Counted from the stretch's first letter, positions 11,013-21,748 are shown. The stretch is 64,000 nt of DNA from Parvularcula sp. IMCC14364 (GCF_030758415.1 NZ_CP132334.1:1-64000); one strand, 5' to 3'. A program made the numbers and translations. Notes: generated from the sequence alone by a model not told the origin.

Positions 11013-12659
11013 ATGACAGAAACGAAAACACCTCCCGCGCCCGGCGAGACCGAATATCCGGTGGTTGAGCGTTATGCCGTGCTGGCGGCGTCTGTGCTGG
11101 GGTCGTCCATGGCCTTTGTGAACGGGACGGCAGTTGCGCTGGCATTAGACCCCATTCAATTGGACCTTGATGCGAGTCTCGGAGAAATCCTCTGGGTTGC
11201 CAATATCTATATGGTTTTCATGGCCGCATTGATCCTCATTGGTGGTGCGCTGGGAGACTTTTTCGGGCGCCGGGCAGTATTTGCCTGGGGGGTCGGTATA
11301 TTTGCGGTGGCCTCCCTTTTTTGCGGCCTTGCGCCCAATTCTGATCTGTTGACGGCAGCGCGCGCCATGCAAGGCGTCGGTGCGGCGCTTTTAACACCCA
11401 TGTCGCTGACCCTTATAGCTGATGCTTTCACCAAGAAATCTCGTGGTATGGCCATGGGTATCTGGTCGGCGGCTTCCGCGCTGATGACAGCTCTCGGGCC
11501 ACCCCTTGGCGGGATATTGGCGGAAAATGTTTCCTGGCGGTGGGTATTTTACATGCACATTCCGCTGGGGTTGATTGCTCTGGCAGTCACACTTTTTCTG
11601 ACCAAGGCGAAGCCGCCGCCGCGCAAACCGGAGAGCCTGGATATTCTCGGGGCGTTGCTCGCTTTCACAGGCTTTGCCGGTATCAGCTATGGCTTGATTA
11701 CGCTCTCGGAAACATCAGAACGCAGCATGTTCACGCTACAATCTGTGACCTGGCTTGGGCCTATTATTATCGGCATTGCTGCGCTGGCCTGGATGATCCG
11801 TGTGGAGCGCAAGGCGGCAACGCCTATGCTGCCGCTTGAGCTGTTCCGCTCAGGGATGTTCAATGCCATCAATGTGGTGACGCTTTTGCTTTACGGGGCT
11901 ATGGGCGGGATATTCGTCTTCTATCCCATTGTGTTAAAAGATGCCTATGGTCTGGGTGTTGATGAAACCGGCATTGCTTTTCTGGGCTTTGTTGCGCCGA
12001 TGGCGATTATCACGATTGTCTCTGGCTATCTGATGAAGCGCTTCGGAGTACGGTTGATGTTATCCCTTGGTTCGGCCATCTGCGGGATCGCCTTTTACTC
12101 GATGTGCTTCATTCCGGCGGCAGGCACTATTTCTGGCGCTTTCATCTCCATGCTGATTTTCGGGATCGGCATGGCACTGGTTGTGCCAGCGATGACCACA
12201 GCCATTTTCAATGCAACTCCCGAAGAGAGTCATGGTTCTGCCTCGGGCGTCAACAATGCGGCAGGGCGTGCGGGCACGCTTTTCTTTGTGGCTGCCTATG
12301 GCGCGATTGTCGGGTTCGCTTTTGACATGGCGGCAGGACCGGAAGCCAGGCTCGTCGGGTATGGTTCCGGTGAGAAACTGACCGGCGCTGCGCTGATTGA
12401 TTTTCAGGATGCGATGGTGACGAGTTTCGAGGCCCTGGTACTGGTTTCCATCAGCGTCATGCTGGCCTGTGTGATTGTTTCAGCATTTTTTATCTCGGAG
12501 ACGATAGAGCGTGGCTCCTTCCGCAGTCAGGCAAGGCATATCATTCTTGGCTTCCTGCGCCTTTTCTCCTCAGGTCCATCGCGAGAAAAAGAGATTGAAA
12601 AACAACACCCTCTTACGGCAGAACGGGATAATCCTTCTGATAACGACAAAAACGGCTAG
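11013..12659 (+). CDS. DHA2 family MFS drug/metabolite exporter
   Basis: Fourteen-helix major-facilitator protein of the DHA2 (EmrB/QacA-like) group, 548 aa, predicted to export compounds across the inner membrane using the proton gradient. Residues about 25-70 carry the typical first-helix VLGSSMAFVNGTAVALAL and EILWVANIYM. Motif A appears as GGALGDFFGRRAVF, and the motif C-like stretch as WSAASALMTALGPPLGGILAE. The C-terminal 40 residues are hydrophilic and charged. bioB begins nine bases after its stop codon, so the two are very probably co-transcribed; whether the transporter has anything to do with biotin is unknown. Confidence 0.88.
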   Translation: MTETKTPPAPGETEYPVVERYAVLAASVLGSSMAFVNGTAVALALDPIQLDLDASLGEILWVANIYMVFMAALILIGGALGDFFGRRAVFAWGVGIFAVASLFCGLAPNSDLLTAARAMQGVGAALLTPMSLTLIADAFTKKSRGMAMGIWSAASALMTALGPPLGGILAENVSWRWVFYMHIPLGLIALAVTLFLTKAKPPPRKPESLDILGALLAFTGFAGISYGLITLSETSERSMFTLQSVTWLGPIIIGIAALAWMIRVERKAATPMLPLELFRSGMFNAINVVTLLLYGAMGGIFVFYPIVLKDAYGLGVDETGIAFLGFVAPMAIITIVSGYLMKRFGVRLMLSLGSAICGIAFYSMCFIPAAGTISGAFISMLIFGIGMALVVPAMTTAIFNATPEESHGSASGVNNAAGRAGTLFFVAAYGAIVGFAFDMAAGPEARLVGYGSGEKLTGAALIDFQDAMVTSFEALVLVSISVMLACVIVSAFFISETIERGSFRSQARHIILGFLRLFSSGPSREKEIEKQHPLTAERDNPSDNDKNG

Positions 12660-12668
12660 GTGAGCAAG

Positions 12669-13628
12669 ATGAGCGAAACGAGACATGACTGGAAACGTGG
12701 CGAGGTGGACGCTCTTTTTGCGCTCCCTTTCACTGAATTGATGTTCCAGGCCCAGAGCGTGCATCGCACCCACCATAATGCCAACGCGGTGCAGGCTTCC
12801 CAGCTTTGCTCGATCAAGACAGGCGGTTGCCCGGAAGATTGTGGTTATTGCAATCAGTCTGCGAAGTTTGACACAGGCTTATCAGCCTCCAAGTTGATGG
12901 CCGTGGAGACTGTGGTGGCAGCTGCAGAGAAAGCCAAAGCTGGCGGGGCATCACGCTTTTGTATGGGCGCAGCCTGGCGCGAGCCAAAAGACCGTGACAT
13001 GGATGCCCTGACCGAGATGGTCTCGCGCGTCAAGTCAATGGGCCTCGAGACCTGCATGACGCTTGGTATGCTGACAGATGATCAATCTGTTGCACTGAAA
13101 GAGGCGGGACTGGATTATTATAATCATAATATCGACACGGCGCCGGAGTATTATGAGAAAGTGATTTCAACCCGCACTTTCGAGGACAGGATTGAAACGC
13201 TTGAGCGTGTGCGTGCCTCTGGCATGAAAGTCTGCTGTGGCGGTATTGTCGGCATGGGAGAAGCGGCGGAAGACCGTACAGGTCTGTTGATGGCTCTGGC
13301 CGCGATGACGCCTCACCCTGAATCAGTTCCTATCAATGCGCTGGTGCCTGTGCGGGGTACGCCGCTTGGTGATCTGGCGCTGGACGAAGATGGGGCATTG
13401 CCCGGCATTGAGTTCGCGAGAGTCATTGCGGTTGCGCGAATCATGATGCCAACTTCCATGGTCCGGTTATCCGCCGGCCGCGAAAAGATGAGCGATGAGA
13501 CACAGGCGTTGTGTTATCTTGCGGGCGCGAATTCGATCTTTATCGGTGAAGAACTTCTGACAACGGCCAATCCTGGGCGGAGTCGTGACGCGAAACTCTT
13601 TGAAAGTCTTGGCCTGGAACTGGCCTGA
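12669..13628 (+). CDS. bioB: Biotin synthase (radical SAM)
   Basis: Converts dethiobiotin to biotin by radical sulfur insertion. The radical-SAM cluster motif CPEDCGYC gives Cys 54, 58 and 61, and further BioB signatures are present: [48 protein letters not shown] and [27 protein letters not shown] place the start at ATG 12669, because AGGTGAG lies directly upstream; an in-frame GTG at 12660 would add three residues. The gene is not beside bioF, bioA, bioD or bioC in this window. It follows the DHA2 exporter by nine bases. Confidence 0.95.
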   Translation: MSETRHDWKRGEVDALFALPFTELMFQAQSVHRTHHNANAVQASQLCSIKTGGCPEDCGYCNQSAKFDTGLSASKLMAVETVVAAAEKAKAGGASRFCMGAAWREPKDRDMDALTEMVSRVKSMGLETCMTLGMLTDDQSVALKEAGLDYYNHNIDTAPEYYEKVISTRTFEDRIETLERVRASGMKVCCGGIVGMGEAAEDRTGLLMALAAMTPHPESVPINALVPVRGTPLGDLALDEDGALPGIEFARVIAVARIMMPTSMVRLSAGREKMSDETQALCYLAGANSIFIGEELLTTANPGRSRDAKLFESLGLELA

Positions 13629-13666
13629 ATTCCAGAGACGAATTTGCCTGTATGTCGAAACAGCTG

Positions 13667-14620
13667 TCAGGCAAAGATGAGCAGTACTATCGTTAATGTC
13701 AGCAGGCTGAGAATGCTGGCAACGCTCACGGCAACTGCTGTTTCACGTTCGTAAATGCGGTAATGGCTGGCCTGTACCAGCGAAGCAACTGCTGGCGGCA
13801 TGCAGGTGAATAACACCACCGCGCCGGTCAGGCGCATATCTGCGCCGGTGAATATGTAAACAACCAGACCGGCAATGACCGGAAAAACCAGAAGTTTCAC
13901 GGCGCTGGCAGCCGCGATGTTGGACCATAATGACTTGACCCCTTCCCTTGGCAGGGTTGCGATATAAAGGCCGAGCACGAACAAGCCGGTCGGCCCGGCC
14001 ACCGGCCCGAAAGTATTCAGGAAAGTGTTTACGGGCGTCGGGAATGTTACTCCGCTATAGGCAATCAGCACCCCGGCGATTGACGCAAGGACGATTGGAT
14101 TCCTGAACGGCGTTGCAGACGACTTTACTATGCCCGCTGTTAGTTTGCTCAGCGCCGATCTGTTTTCGCGCTCATCACTTTTCCACCCCATCAGGGTTGT
14201 GGCGATGCCGAAGACGAAGATCCCCTCCAGGATCATCAGCATCAGGAATGGTTGTCCCCAACCCTCAACCTGCAAAGCAATAGGTAGCCCAAGAAAAACG
14301 GCATTCCCACAGGTGGAAACAAAGGCATGTGCGCCAGATTGCCTTATATCAAGATCCAGCAATCTGAAGCCTGTCCATGCCGCAAGGGCGATAATACTGA
14401 TCATGGCGAGGAAGTATCCTGTGAGGAACGGGACCAGTTCCAGGCCGGGCGGCGGCGCCTTGGTGTAAAAATTAAGAATCGCGATTGGCATCGCAAACAT
14501 GAACACAAAGCGGGACAGGGTGCGGGCAGCTGCGATATCCAGCCACTTGCCGGCACCTGCAATATATCCGGTCAGCACCACCAGCAGGAGTGGCAGAACA
14601 ATGGTGAGAAGCGTTGACAT
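13667..14620 (-). CDS. AEC family transporter (auxin efflux carrier type)
   Basis: Inner-membrane carrier of about ten helices, 317 aa, from the AEC family, whose bacterial members move dicarboxylates or related anions. Supporting stretches are the N-terminal LLTIVLPLLLVVLTGYIAG, FVFMFAMPIAILNFYTKAPP, the central HAFVSTCGNAVFLGLPIALQ and the C-terminal FTCMPPAVASLVQASHY. Loops are short and a hydrophilic loop near the middle separates the two halves, as in the family. It converges with bioB over 38 bases. Substrate cannot be inferred from sequence or neighbours. Confidence 0.85.
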   Translation of the reverse strand: MSTLLTIVLPLLLVVLTGYIAGAGKWLDIAAARTLSRFVFMFAMPIAILNFYTKAPPPGLELVPFLTGYFLAMISIIALAAWTGFRLLDLDIRQSGAHAFVSTCGNAVFLGLPIALQVEGWGQPFLMLMILEGIFVFGIATTLMGWKSDERENRSALSKLTAGIVKSSATPFRNPIVLASIAGVLIAYSGVTFPTPVNTFLNTFGPVAGPTGLFVLGLYIATLPREGVKSLWSNIAAASAVKLLVFPVIAGLVVYIFTGADMRLTGAVVLFTCMPPAVASLVQASHYRIYERETAVAVSVASILSLLTLTIVLLIFA

Positions 14621-14922
14621 GCGCTCGCTATAGGCAGGCTCTGCAATCTCGGCAATCTATCATAGCATCAGGGGAGTATCAGACGGGCAATCAAACCTGA
14701 AATCGGAGGGGCTGGGGGGCAATTACTAAACATCCGGTTTCAGGCACCACCGGCCCGCCTGATGATTGAACCCTGCCTGCTGAATAGGGCGGGCAGGAGG
14801 GCAAAAGAAGGCGATTTGAGGACATGGTTAGCGGGTTGGTGTTATCAGATAGCGCTAAGACGTTTTTTGTGGTTGATTTTAGCGGTCTTGTCACATGGTG
14901 CGTAGCATTTTAGGCTGACCAT
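14621..14922. other. Intergenic region before the DUF2794 gene
   Basis: This 302-base gap lies between two divergent genes and so should hold promoters for both. A short GC-rich inverted repeat (CCTGCCT...AGGGCGGGCAGG) lies near 14777. A 67-residue minus-strand frame is present but has no family resemblance or ribosome site, so I do not call a gene. Confidence 0.4.
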
Positions 14923-15273
14923 ATGAGTATTGAAATTTTACCGAATGCTGTACCGCGCGGTCGTCGCCAACCCGCCAATGTTGCCTTCACCAGAGCTGAG
15001 CTCGATCAGATATTGAATGTTTACGGATTTTTTGTCGCGTCCGGTGACTGGAAAGATTACGCAATAGACATGCTGAAAGATGTGGCTGTGTTTTCCATTT
15101 TTCGGCGCGCATCCGAAGCCCCCCTCTACCGTATCGAGAAAAACCCGAAATTGGCGCGCAAGCAGGGCGCTTACGCAGTCATTTCCATGTCGGGTCAGGT
15201 GCTCAAGCGCGGGCAGGATCTGCCACAGGTCCTGCGGATATTTGACCGTCAGAAGCTGAAGTTGGCCGATTAG
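14923..15273 (+). CDS. DUF2794 domain-containing protein
   Basis: Small 116-residue soluble protein of the DUF2794 family, which is largely confined to Alphaproteobacteria and has no known function. The match is across nearly the whole length: an Arg-rich N-terminus, FTRAELDQILNVYGFFVASG, then WKDYAIDMLKDVAVFSIFRR, and the segment APLYRIEKNPKLARKQGAYAV. It stands alone with its own upstream region. The family assignment supports the alphaproteobacterial origin of the window. Confidence 0.88.
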   Translation: MSIEILPNAVPRGRRQPANVAFTRAELDQILNVYGFFVASGDWKDYAIDMLKDVAVFSIFRRASEAPLYRIEKNPKLARKQGAYAVISMSGQVLKRGQDLPQVLRIFDRQKLKLAD

Positions 15274-15516
15274 CGTCAGCTTTTGGCATCTAGGGATGGC
15301 CTGCTTTGCCGAAAGGTCTACCCGTCATTACATAATGAACTGTTCCTTAAACTGATTATCAGTCAACGTCCTTGTATTTATTGATGCAAATTGCCGGTTT
15401 CATGTCCAATAATTACGGGAACGGAAAAGCGGTAGCACCTGTTACGCTTGGTGCATCGCCAGAAACCTTTTCGGTCGGGCTTGTGGTCAGTTTTGACCGT
15501 GTACTGCGGTAAAACT

Positions 15517-16761
15517 CTATTCACCTAAGGCGGCGATCTGTCCTGAAACGCGCAATCTCGCGACGGCGCAGGTTTGATGGAATATGGCACGTTGTGCGTG
15601 GCTGCCACCGATCATTCCCAGGTGCGGCAGGGCTTTTTCTAGGTGGTGTACTGCCGCCTCGGCGTCACCTCTTGAAAATGCCAGAATACCTTCTGCCGCG
15701 GGCAAGCCGGCCTTCTGCCAGGCCTCGGCGGTTTCCTCGCTGCATGTTTCCGCTTTCTGCCTCATCGCTGATACATGGTTTTCAGCACATAGATTATCTT
15801 CTGCCTGTGTCAGGGCAAACAGGTAGTGCAGGTCATGAAAGGGGAAAATATGATCGCCGGAACGCGCCAGCGCCTGTTCCGTTACCGGCTGCCAGCGCGT
15901 ACCTGCCTTTATGCCGTGCAGTTCCAGACGCCAGAGCAGGGAGGCAGCGCCGATCTGCTCCTGCGGAAATTCCGGCCATTCGCCCCAGAGTTGGGTATCA
16001 AAAATCTCATAAACCTTGTCGTGGTCGCCCAGTGCCAGGTGAAATAAGGCTGTATGCCACCAGTTATGCTCACGGATGAATGTGCCTTTTGCATCCCAGA
16101 TATGTGCGCAATGGCCAAGCCAAGTGGCCCCTTCTGCTATTCGCCGCTCGGTCTCCATAACGTGGGCGCCAGCATGTTGGGCCCAGGCGTCATCAATAGC
16201 GATTTCGACAGCATGTTGTGCTTCGCGCTCCGCGGCACGCATGTCGTGGTTCTGTTCAAGGGCGAAAGCGTAAAGCCCATGAACATAGGGCTTGTCGCGG
16301 CAGGCGCTGACAGCGCGTTCCCCTAAAGCCAGCATGGCGGCCTGATCGCCCAGATTAAAGGCGTGATACTGACCCCATTTGATGCTGACCAGGTCCTCCG
16401 GCCAGTCGCTGGCGATTTGCTGGAACAGCTCCAGGGAGGCGCGAAAATCGTGCGCTGCCCAGGCATTGATCGCGCGGCAGAAGATATTTTCATGCTCTGT
16501 TGTTGCCGCAAGATGGTTGTTCATTAGGGCGAGATAAGGCGCGGCGTCATTCCAGCCTTCACGCCCTTCAAAGGCCAGATGAAGCGCTGCTGCGTTTGCA
16601 TTCAGGAGCGCGCAGTCTGGTGCTGCATCGGCAGCAATAAAAAGGTTGCGCAGGTTCGGGCCATATCCCAGCAACTCATGACAATACTCATCATAGGCCG
16701 CCTCGATGTCAGCATTGCCGCGCGTAATATATCTGTGTGCCTGCCCTGTGGTACTCATCAA
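15517..16761 (-). CDS. TTC38-like tetratricopeptide repeat protein
   Basis: A 414-residue soluble protein made of helical repeats, like eukaryotic TTC38 and its bacterial relatives, whose function is not established. Repeat-like segments include LLNANAAALHLAFEGREGWN, the ENIFCRAINAWAAHDFRAS segment and KPYVHGLYAFALEQNHDMRA, and the family stretch WAQHAGAHVMETERRIAEGATW is present, followed by HNWWHTALFHLALGDHDKVY. No signal peptide or membrane segment. It stands alone; the next gene on the same strand (Bax-inhibitor-1 type) ends 142 bases upstream with its own terminator, so it is probably transcribed separately. Confidence 0.82.
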   Translation of the reverse strand: MMSTTGQAHRYITRGNADIEAAYDEYCHELLGYGPNLRNLFIAADAAPDCALLNANAAALHLAFEGREGWNDAAPYLALMNNHLAATTEHENIFCRAINAWAAHDFRASLELFQQIASDWPEDLVSIKWGQYHAFNLGDQAAMLALGERAVSACRDKPYVHGLYAFALEQNHDMRAAEREAQHAVEIAIDDAWAQHAGAHVMETERRIAEGATWLGHCAHIWDAKGTFIREHNWWHTALFHLALGDHDKVYEIFDTQLWGEWPEFPQEQIGAASLLWRLELHGIKAGTRWQPVTEQALARSGDHIFPFHDLHYLFALTQAEDNLCAENHVSAMRQKAETCSEETAEAWQKAGLPAAEGILAFSRGDAEAAVHHLEKALPHLGMIGGSHAQRAIFHQTCAVARLRVSGQIAALGE

Positions 16762-16845
16762 CTCAAACTATCGTGTCTTGCCCATAAAGGAATGCGCTGA
16801 CAGCGCACTATCTTTCACGTTCTCGCCAGATTGGGAGATATTGCA

Positions 16846-16880
16846 AGAAAAAAGCCTCCGTCATTGCTAACGAAGGCTTT
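16846..16880 (-). terminator. Rho-independent terminator of the Bax-inhibitor-1 gene
   Basis: Read on the minus strand, AAGCCTTCGT and ACGGAGGCTT form a 10-bp stem (one G-T pair) around an 8-base loop, and are followed by TTTTTTCTT. It lies 24 bases past the stop codon of the minus-strand gene, as expected for an intrinsic terminator. Confidence 0.85.
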
Positions 16881-16903
16881 GCAGATTTTCTGCCAGTAAG
16901 ATT

Positions 16904-17629
16904 CTAGTCGCGGGCAAAGCCGAGAATGTTCAAGATATTGATGAACAGGGTCGCAAAAGAACCGTACAGCATGAACGCACCGAGGATGGACGCGCGGGAG
17001 TTACTTTCGCTCATGCCTTCACGATACATATGCTTGATCATCTGGGTCTCAAACATGGTCACTGCGCTGGCAAAAAGCACGACAGCGCATGATGTCAGGA
17101 AGCCAAACAGACCGCTTTTGAAGAACAGGAAGTTCAGGATAATCGCTGCCAGCAGACCAATACCTGCCATGAACAGGAACTGGCTCATGCCGGATAGGTC
17201 ACGCTTTGTGGTGTAACCATAAAGGCTGGCACCCGCGAAAACAGCGGCAGCAGCAAAGAATGCCTGATAGACAAGGTCCGCCCAGCCGACACCGACAAAC
17301 ATCGCAACCACGGGTCCAATCAACATGCTCCACATGAAGACATAGACCCAGTAAGCGCCATGGGCGACAGCGGGCGAGCCGGTCGCAATAATGCGCGGTG
17401 CGATAAAGCCGAGCCCGATAATGCCGATAAAGGGCAGCCATGGAAGCACGCCGGAAATGGAGTTTACTAAGCCCGGATTGCCAATCATGAACATGGCGAT
17501 CAGTGCTGTGCCGGCAATGCCAAGGGTCATGTAATTGTAGACACCCAGCATGAAGCTGCGGAGCCCTTCATCATAGGCAACACCCGTTGTGGTGGTGTCT
17601 GCCTGATAAGGACGGTTAAAATCGTTCAT
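16904..17629 (-). CDS. Bax inhibitor-1 / YccA family membrane protein
   Basis: Seven-helix inner-membrane protein of the Bax-inhibitor-1 (BI-1/YccA/YbhL) family, 241 aa from the chosen start. Family features: the N-terminal LRSFMLGVYNYMTLGIAGTA, the middle SLYGYTTKRDLSGMSQFLFM and the C-terminal FMLYGSFATLFINILNILGF. Bacterial members include a pH-sensitive calcium leak channel and an FtsH modulator; which applies here is unknown. I use ATG 17629, since GGAGAG lies seven bases upstream; an in-frame ATG six codons earlier would place that site inside the gene. Confidence 0.9.
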   Translation of the reverse strand: MNDFNRPYQADTTTTGVAYDEGLRSFMLGVYNYMTLGIAGTALIAMFMIGNPGLVNSISGVLPWLPFIGIIGLGFIAPRIIATGSPAVAHGAYWVYVFMWSMLIGPVVAMFVGVGWADLVYQAFFAAAAVFAGASLYGYTTKRDLSGMSQFLFMAGIGLLAAIILNFLFFKSGLFGFLTSCAVVLFASAVTMFETQMIKHMYREGMSESNSRASILGAFMLYGSFATLFINILNILGFARD

Positions 17630-17728
17630 GTTTTTCTCTCCAGTCACTATTGGATAATGGATAAACTTCTAGCATCAGTATATTGGCATTGGCCGGGTAA
17701 ATACAAGGTGATCAGGCCCTGATAGGAT

Positions 17729-19171
17729 TTAATTATCACCTGCCGCCGGCGCAGATGGTTTACGCAACCTTGCGGCGAAGAACCCATCCATACTGCCCTC
17801 CGGCACCCGCATGGCGGGGTGTGTCCGCAAATAGCCTTCCCGTGTGACTGCTTCAGGCAGTGCAGTGAGTTCTTCCCGGGTGAGCGGCACCAGTTCAAGC
17901 CCCTGATGGCGGGAGAGGGCGGCGCGGACCTGGTCTTCGCCTTCCTCACGCTGGAGCGAACAGACACAATAGACCAGCAATCCACCGGGTTTGAGGAATT
18001 CCAGCGCACGATCAATAAAAGTGCCTTGCTGGCGTGCAAGGGTGCGTACTTCATCTTCAGTGCGGTTCCAGACCACATCAGGGTGGCGCCGGATGGTGCC
18101 AGTGGCGGAGCAGGGTGCGTCAAGCAGCACAGCGTCAACAAGCGCCTCAGGTTGCCACTCAAGGATGTCGGCCTTGAGTGTTTCGGCAGATAGCTTCGTA
18201 CGGGCAAGGTTCTCCGTGACGCGCTTTAATCTGGTGCCGATATTATCCACGGCGGTAACCTGTGCGCCAAGTGCCGCAAGCTGCATGGTCTTCCCGCCTG
18301 GTGCAGCGCACAGATCCAGAACCTGCTTGCCCGAGACTTCTCCGAGCATGGTCACCGGCAGGCTGGAGGCAAAGTCCTGTACCCACCAGTTGCCCTGATT
18401 AAATCCGGGCAGGCTCGGCACTGCGTGATTTGGGGGCAGGCGGCGATGGGACGGGGTGAAGCTTGAGACATTTTCAAAGCCGGCAAAAAGGTCAGGGTCT
18501 GCTTCTGGCTTGAGAGAAATATCCAGCGGTGCCACGCCGGCAAGATGAGCGGCGGCGATTTCCCGTGCTGTCGTTGCGCCATAATAGCGCTCCCAGCTGC
18601 GCCACAGCCAGCCCGGCGTATCTGCCCGAAGCGGTAATTTTTCTATCTGTGCCTTGCCTCGGCCGGCAATCTTGCGGGCGATGGCATTCACAAGCCCTTT
18701 GTATCCGGCTGTCTCACGTTTCTGTCCGGCAAGTTCGGCTGATGTTGCAGCAATGGCGTGTGCGGGCGTTTCAAGGAAGGCTGCCTGCGTCGCGGCCAGG
18801 CGCAGGATATCCTGCACTTCCATAGCGCCTTTCGGCAGGGGTTTGTTCAGATACTCACCAATCAGCTGATCGAGGCTGCCGCGCCGTCGCAACGTGGTGT
18901 TGACGAGGTTGAAGGCAAACGAACGGTCCGGGCCTTCCAGTACGCTAAAGGTTCGGCAGTCCGAGAAAGCATTGTCGAGGGTGCGGCCTTTGCGCAGCAG
19001 CATGAGAATGTCGAGCGCGGCGCGCCTCGCGGCAAGGCCTGGCATTTTTTCCTCGAGCGCTTCCAGCTGCTCAATCGCCCGTCCTTTGCGCGGGTCTGCC
19101 GCGCCATCACGTTCAGGCATGCGCTTTTCTGACGGTGGAAATTTTCGGGGCTGGTTATCGGAGCTGGCCAT
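17729..19171 (-). CDS. rsmB: 16S rRNA (cytosine-967 C5)-methyltransferase
   Basis: SAM-dependent methyltransferase acting on small-subunit rRNA. The first half is a NusB-like RNA-binding domain (ARRAALDILMLLRKGRTLDN; AAFLETPAHAIAATSAELAG). The second half is the Rossmann methyltransferase: DLCAAPGGKTMQLAALGAQV binds SAM, LLDAPCSATG carries the catalytic PC motif, and VYCVCSLQREEGEDQV carries the second conserved Cys. Start is uncertain: ATG 19171 gives the usual MASSDNQ-type leader, and upstream in-frame ATGs at 19177 and 19213 exist without a better ribosome site. RsmB versus the related RsmF is decided by the NusB domain. Confidence 0.92.
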   Translation of the reverse strand: MASSDNQPRKFPPSEKRMPERDGAADPRKGRAIEQLEALEEKMPGLAARRAALDILMLLRKGRTLDNAFSDCRTFSVLEGPDRSFAFNLVNTTLRRRGSLDQLIGEYLNKPLPKGAMEVQDILRLAATQAAFLETPAHAIAATSAELAGQKRETAGYKGLVNAIARKIAGRGKAQIEKLPLRADTPGWLWRSWERYYGATTAREIAAAHLAGVAPLDISLKPEADPDLFAGFENVSSFTPSHRRLPPNHAVPSLPGFNQGNWWVQDFASSLPVTMLGEVSGKQVLDLCAAPGGKTMQLAALGAQVTAVDNIGTRLKRVTENLARTKLSAETLKADILEWQPEALVDAVLLDAPCSATGTIRRHPDVVWNRTEDEVRTLARQQGTFIDRALEFLKPGGLLVYCVCSLQREEGEDQVRAALSRHQGLELVPLTREELTALPEAVTREGYLRTHPAMRVPEGSMDGFFAARLRKPSAPAAGDN

Positions 19172-19357
19172 AATCATTCTGGTGATGTGTCTAGCGCGCT
19201 GCCATAGGCCCAAAACTGACCGGCAGGCAACTGAATTCGGCTATTGCTATAAAGTAATCACGAGGGGATTCGCCAAACGATGATTTTCGGCCTATGATTA
19301 ATCTTTGTCGTATCCGGTCCGTGTCGTGTCCGGTCTGTAGCATAAGGGGAAATACGC

Positions 19358-20080
19358 ATGGTCGGGAAAACAATTTTATCAGTCGCTGCAGCAGGTCTGG
19401 CTCTGGCCGGTTCAGCCATTGCGGCGCCACCATCAGATGCGCCGGTGAGCAAGCCGGACGAGCTATTATATGATTACGATGTCGAGACAATCATTCCTAT
19501 GCTGCAGGAACTCGGTCTGCCATGGGAAGGACGCACAGCACCTGGCGGCGCCAAGGTTGTGCTGTCAGAAGCCGAGAATGGTATCAAGTTTGTTCTGGCA
19601 CCCGCAGCGTGTGTACGGGCCGTGGATGACGGTTGTTATGGTGTGAACATGATCGCCATTTTCACTGGCGACGCAGATCAGCGCACAGTGCAGGCGTTCA
19701 ATTACAAATATCCCTACACCAGTGCCGGGATAGATAAATCAGGCTCTGCTTTTATCAGTCGTTACGACATCGCCGACTTCGGGACACCGCGTGGCAATTT
19801 TGCCCGTTCACTTGATGTGTTTCTCAGTCAGGCAGCTTATTTCCGCGACACGCTTGAAACGGCGACTGTTACGGTCAATCGCGCAGCCTATCCAGGTGAT
19901 ATGGCGGCCAACAACCTCAACCTGCAGACGATTATCAGTGATGAGGAACTGGCACTGCGCGTCGGCATCGATACCAATGGCCACGAAGTCAGCCTCGAGC
20001 AGACGGCCGCCTTTATCAGCGTACTGTTCGAAGCCAGTGAGCAGGTACCGGAAAAAATAATCAACGATGTGGCGAACTGA
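19358..20080 (+). CDS. Exported YbjN-domain protein
   Basis: A 240-residue protein with a signal peptide (hydrophobic ILSVAAAGLALAGSAIA, likely cleaved before APPSD) and a YbjN-type domain. The domain is seen as YDVETIIPMLQELGLPWEGR followed by IKFVLAPAACVR and an alternating beta/helix pattern ending near residue 155. YbjN-domain proteins act in bacterial stress or signalling, but this exported branch is uncharacterised. The C-terminal 70 residues (to NDVAN) are extra to the domain and unrecognised. Ribosome site AAGGGG precedes the ATG, and a clear intrinsic terminator follows. Confidence 0.7.
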   Translation: MVGKTILSVAAAGLALAGSAIAAPPSDAPVSKPDELLYDYDVETIIPMLQELGLPWEGRTAPGGAKVVLSEAENGIKFVLAPAACVRAVDDGCYGVNMIAIFTGDADQRTVQAFNYKYPYTSAGIDKSGSAFISRYDIADFGTPRGNFARSLDVFLSQAAYFRDTLETATVTVNRAAYPGDMAANNLNLQTIISDEELALRVGIDTNGHEVSLEQTAAFISVLFEASEQVPEKIINDVAN

Positions 20081-20112
20081 TCGACCAGCGCAAAAATTTC
20101 GAATTGATTTGC

Positions 20113-20144
20113 TGAAGGAGGGGCCAAAGATGGCCCCTTCTTTG
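20113..20144 (+). terminator. Rho-independent terminator after the YbjN-like gene
   Basis: The stem AAGGAGGGGCCA / TGGCCCCTTCTT (one mismatch) with an AAAGA loop is followed by a short T-rich stretch, 33 bases after the gene's stop codon. It ends the transcript before the tRNA-Arg promoter region. Confidence 0.8.
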
Positions 20145-20238
20145 ATTCAAACTCTTTATTTCAAGAGTGTCTTTTCCGGCCTGTGCTGTGGTTTTGACCG
20201 TTGCTACCATTAGCGTTTGCCAGCCTGCGGTCTTTCGC

Positions 20239-21378
<1,140 letters not shown>

Positions 21379-21458
21379 TGACGTGCTTCCCAAAAACTGG
21401 ACCATTTATGGCTGGAATTTTCTAATTTAGGGTCCCTTTACGGGACGAGGAGAATTCC

Positions 21459-21725
21459 ATGAAACGAACGAAGTTCACCGACGCACAGATAGCATTTATT
21501 TTGAAGCAGGCAGATGAAGGAACGCCAGTAAAGGAGGTTTGCCGAAAGGCAGGCATCTCGGATGCCACCTTCTATAACTGGCGGAAAAAGTATGCTGGGC
21601 TGATGCCATCCGAGATGAAGCGGTTAAAACAGCTGGAAGAAGAGAACAACAATCTGAAGAAGCTTGTGGCTGACCTGTCTCTCGACAAAGCCATGCTGCA
21701 GGACGTTATCAAGCGAAAGCTCTAA
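21459..21725 (+). CDS. IS3-family transposase OrfA (copy 1)
   Basis: An 88-residue helix-turn-helix protein that recognises the element's ends. Typical IS407-group OrfA: MKRTKFTDAQIAFILKQADE, then VKEVCRKAGISDATFYNWRKK, then a leucine-zipper stretch (MKRLKQLEEENNNLKKL) and LDKAMLQDVIKRKL. In this family OrfA and OrfB are usually joined by -1 frameshifting in an A-rich stretch near the end of OrfA (here GAAAGC before the stop), and the OrfB frame is indeed -1 relative to OrfA. Confidence 0.92.
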   Translation: MKRTKFTDAQIAFILKQADEGTPVKEVCRKAGISDATFYNWRKKYAGLMPSEMKRLKQLEEENNNLKKLVADLSLDKAMLQDVIKRKL

Positions 21726-21748
21726 GGCCTGCTCGCCGCCGGGATCTT

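Noticed and set aside
14691-14894. A 67-residue minus-strand frame in the gap upstream of the DUF2794 gene
   Set aside because: Composition is biased toward Pro and Ser, with no ribosome site and no family resemblance; the region is better read as promoter space.
15384-15512. A 42-codon ORF in the gap between the DUF2794 and TTC38-like genes (AGFMSNNYGNGKAVAPVTL...)
   Set aside because: It has no ribosome site, no recognised family and no coupling to a neighbour. Its length is within chance for this base composition.
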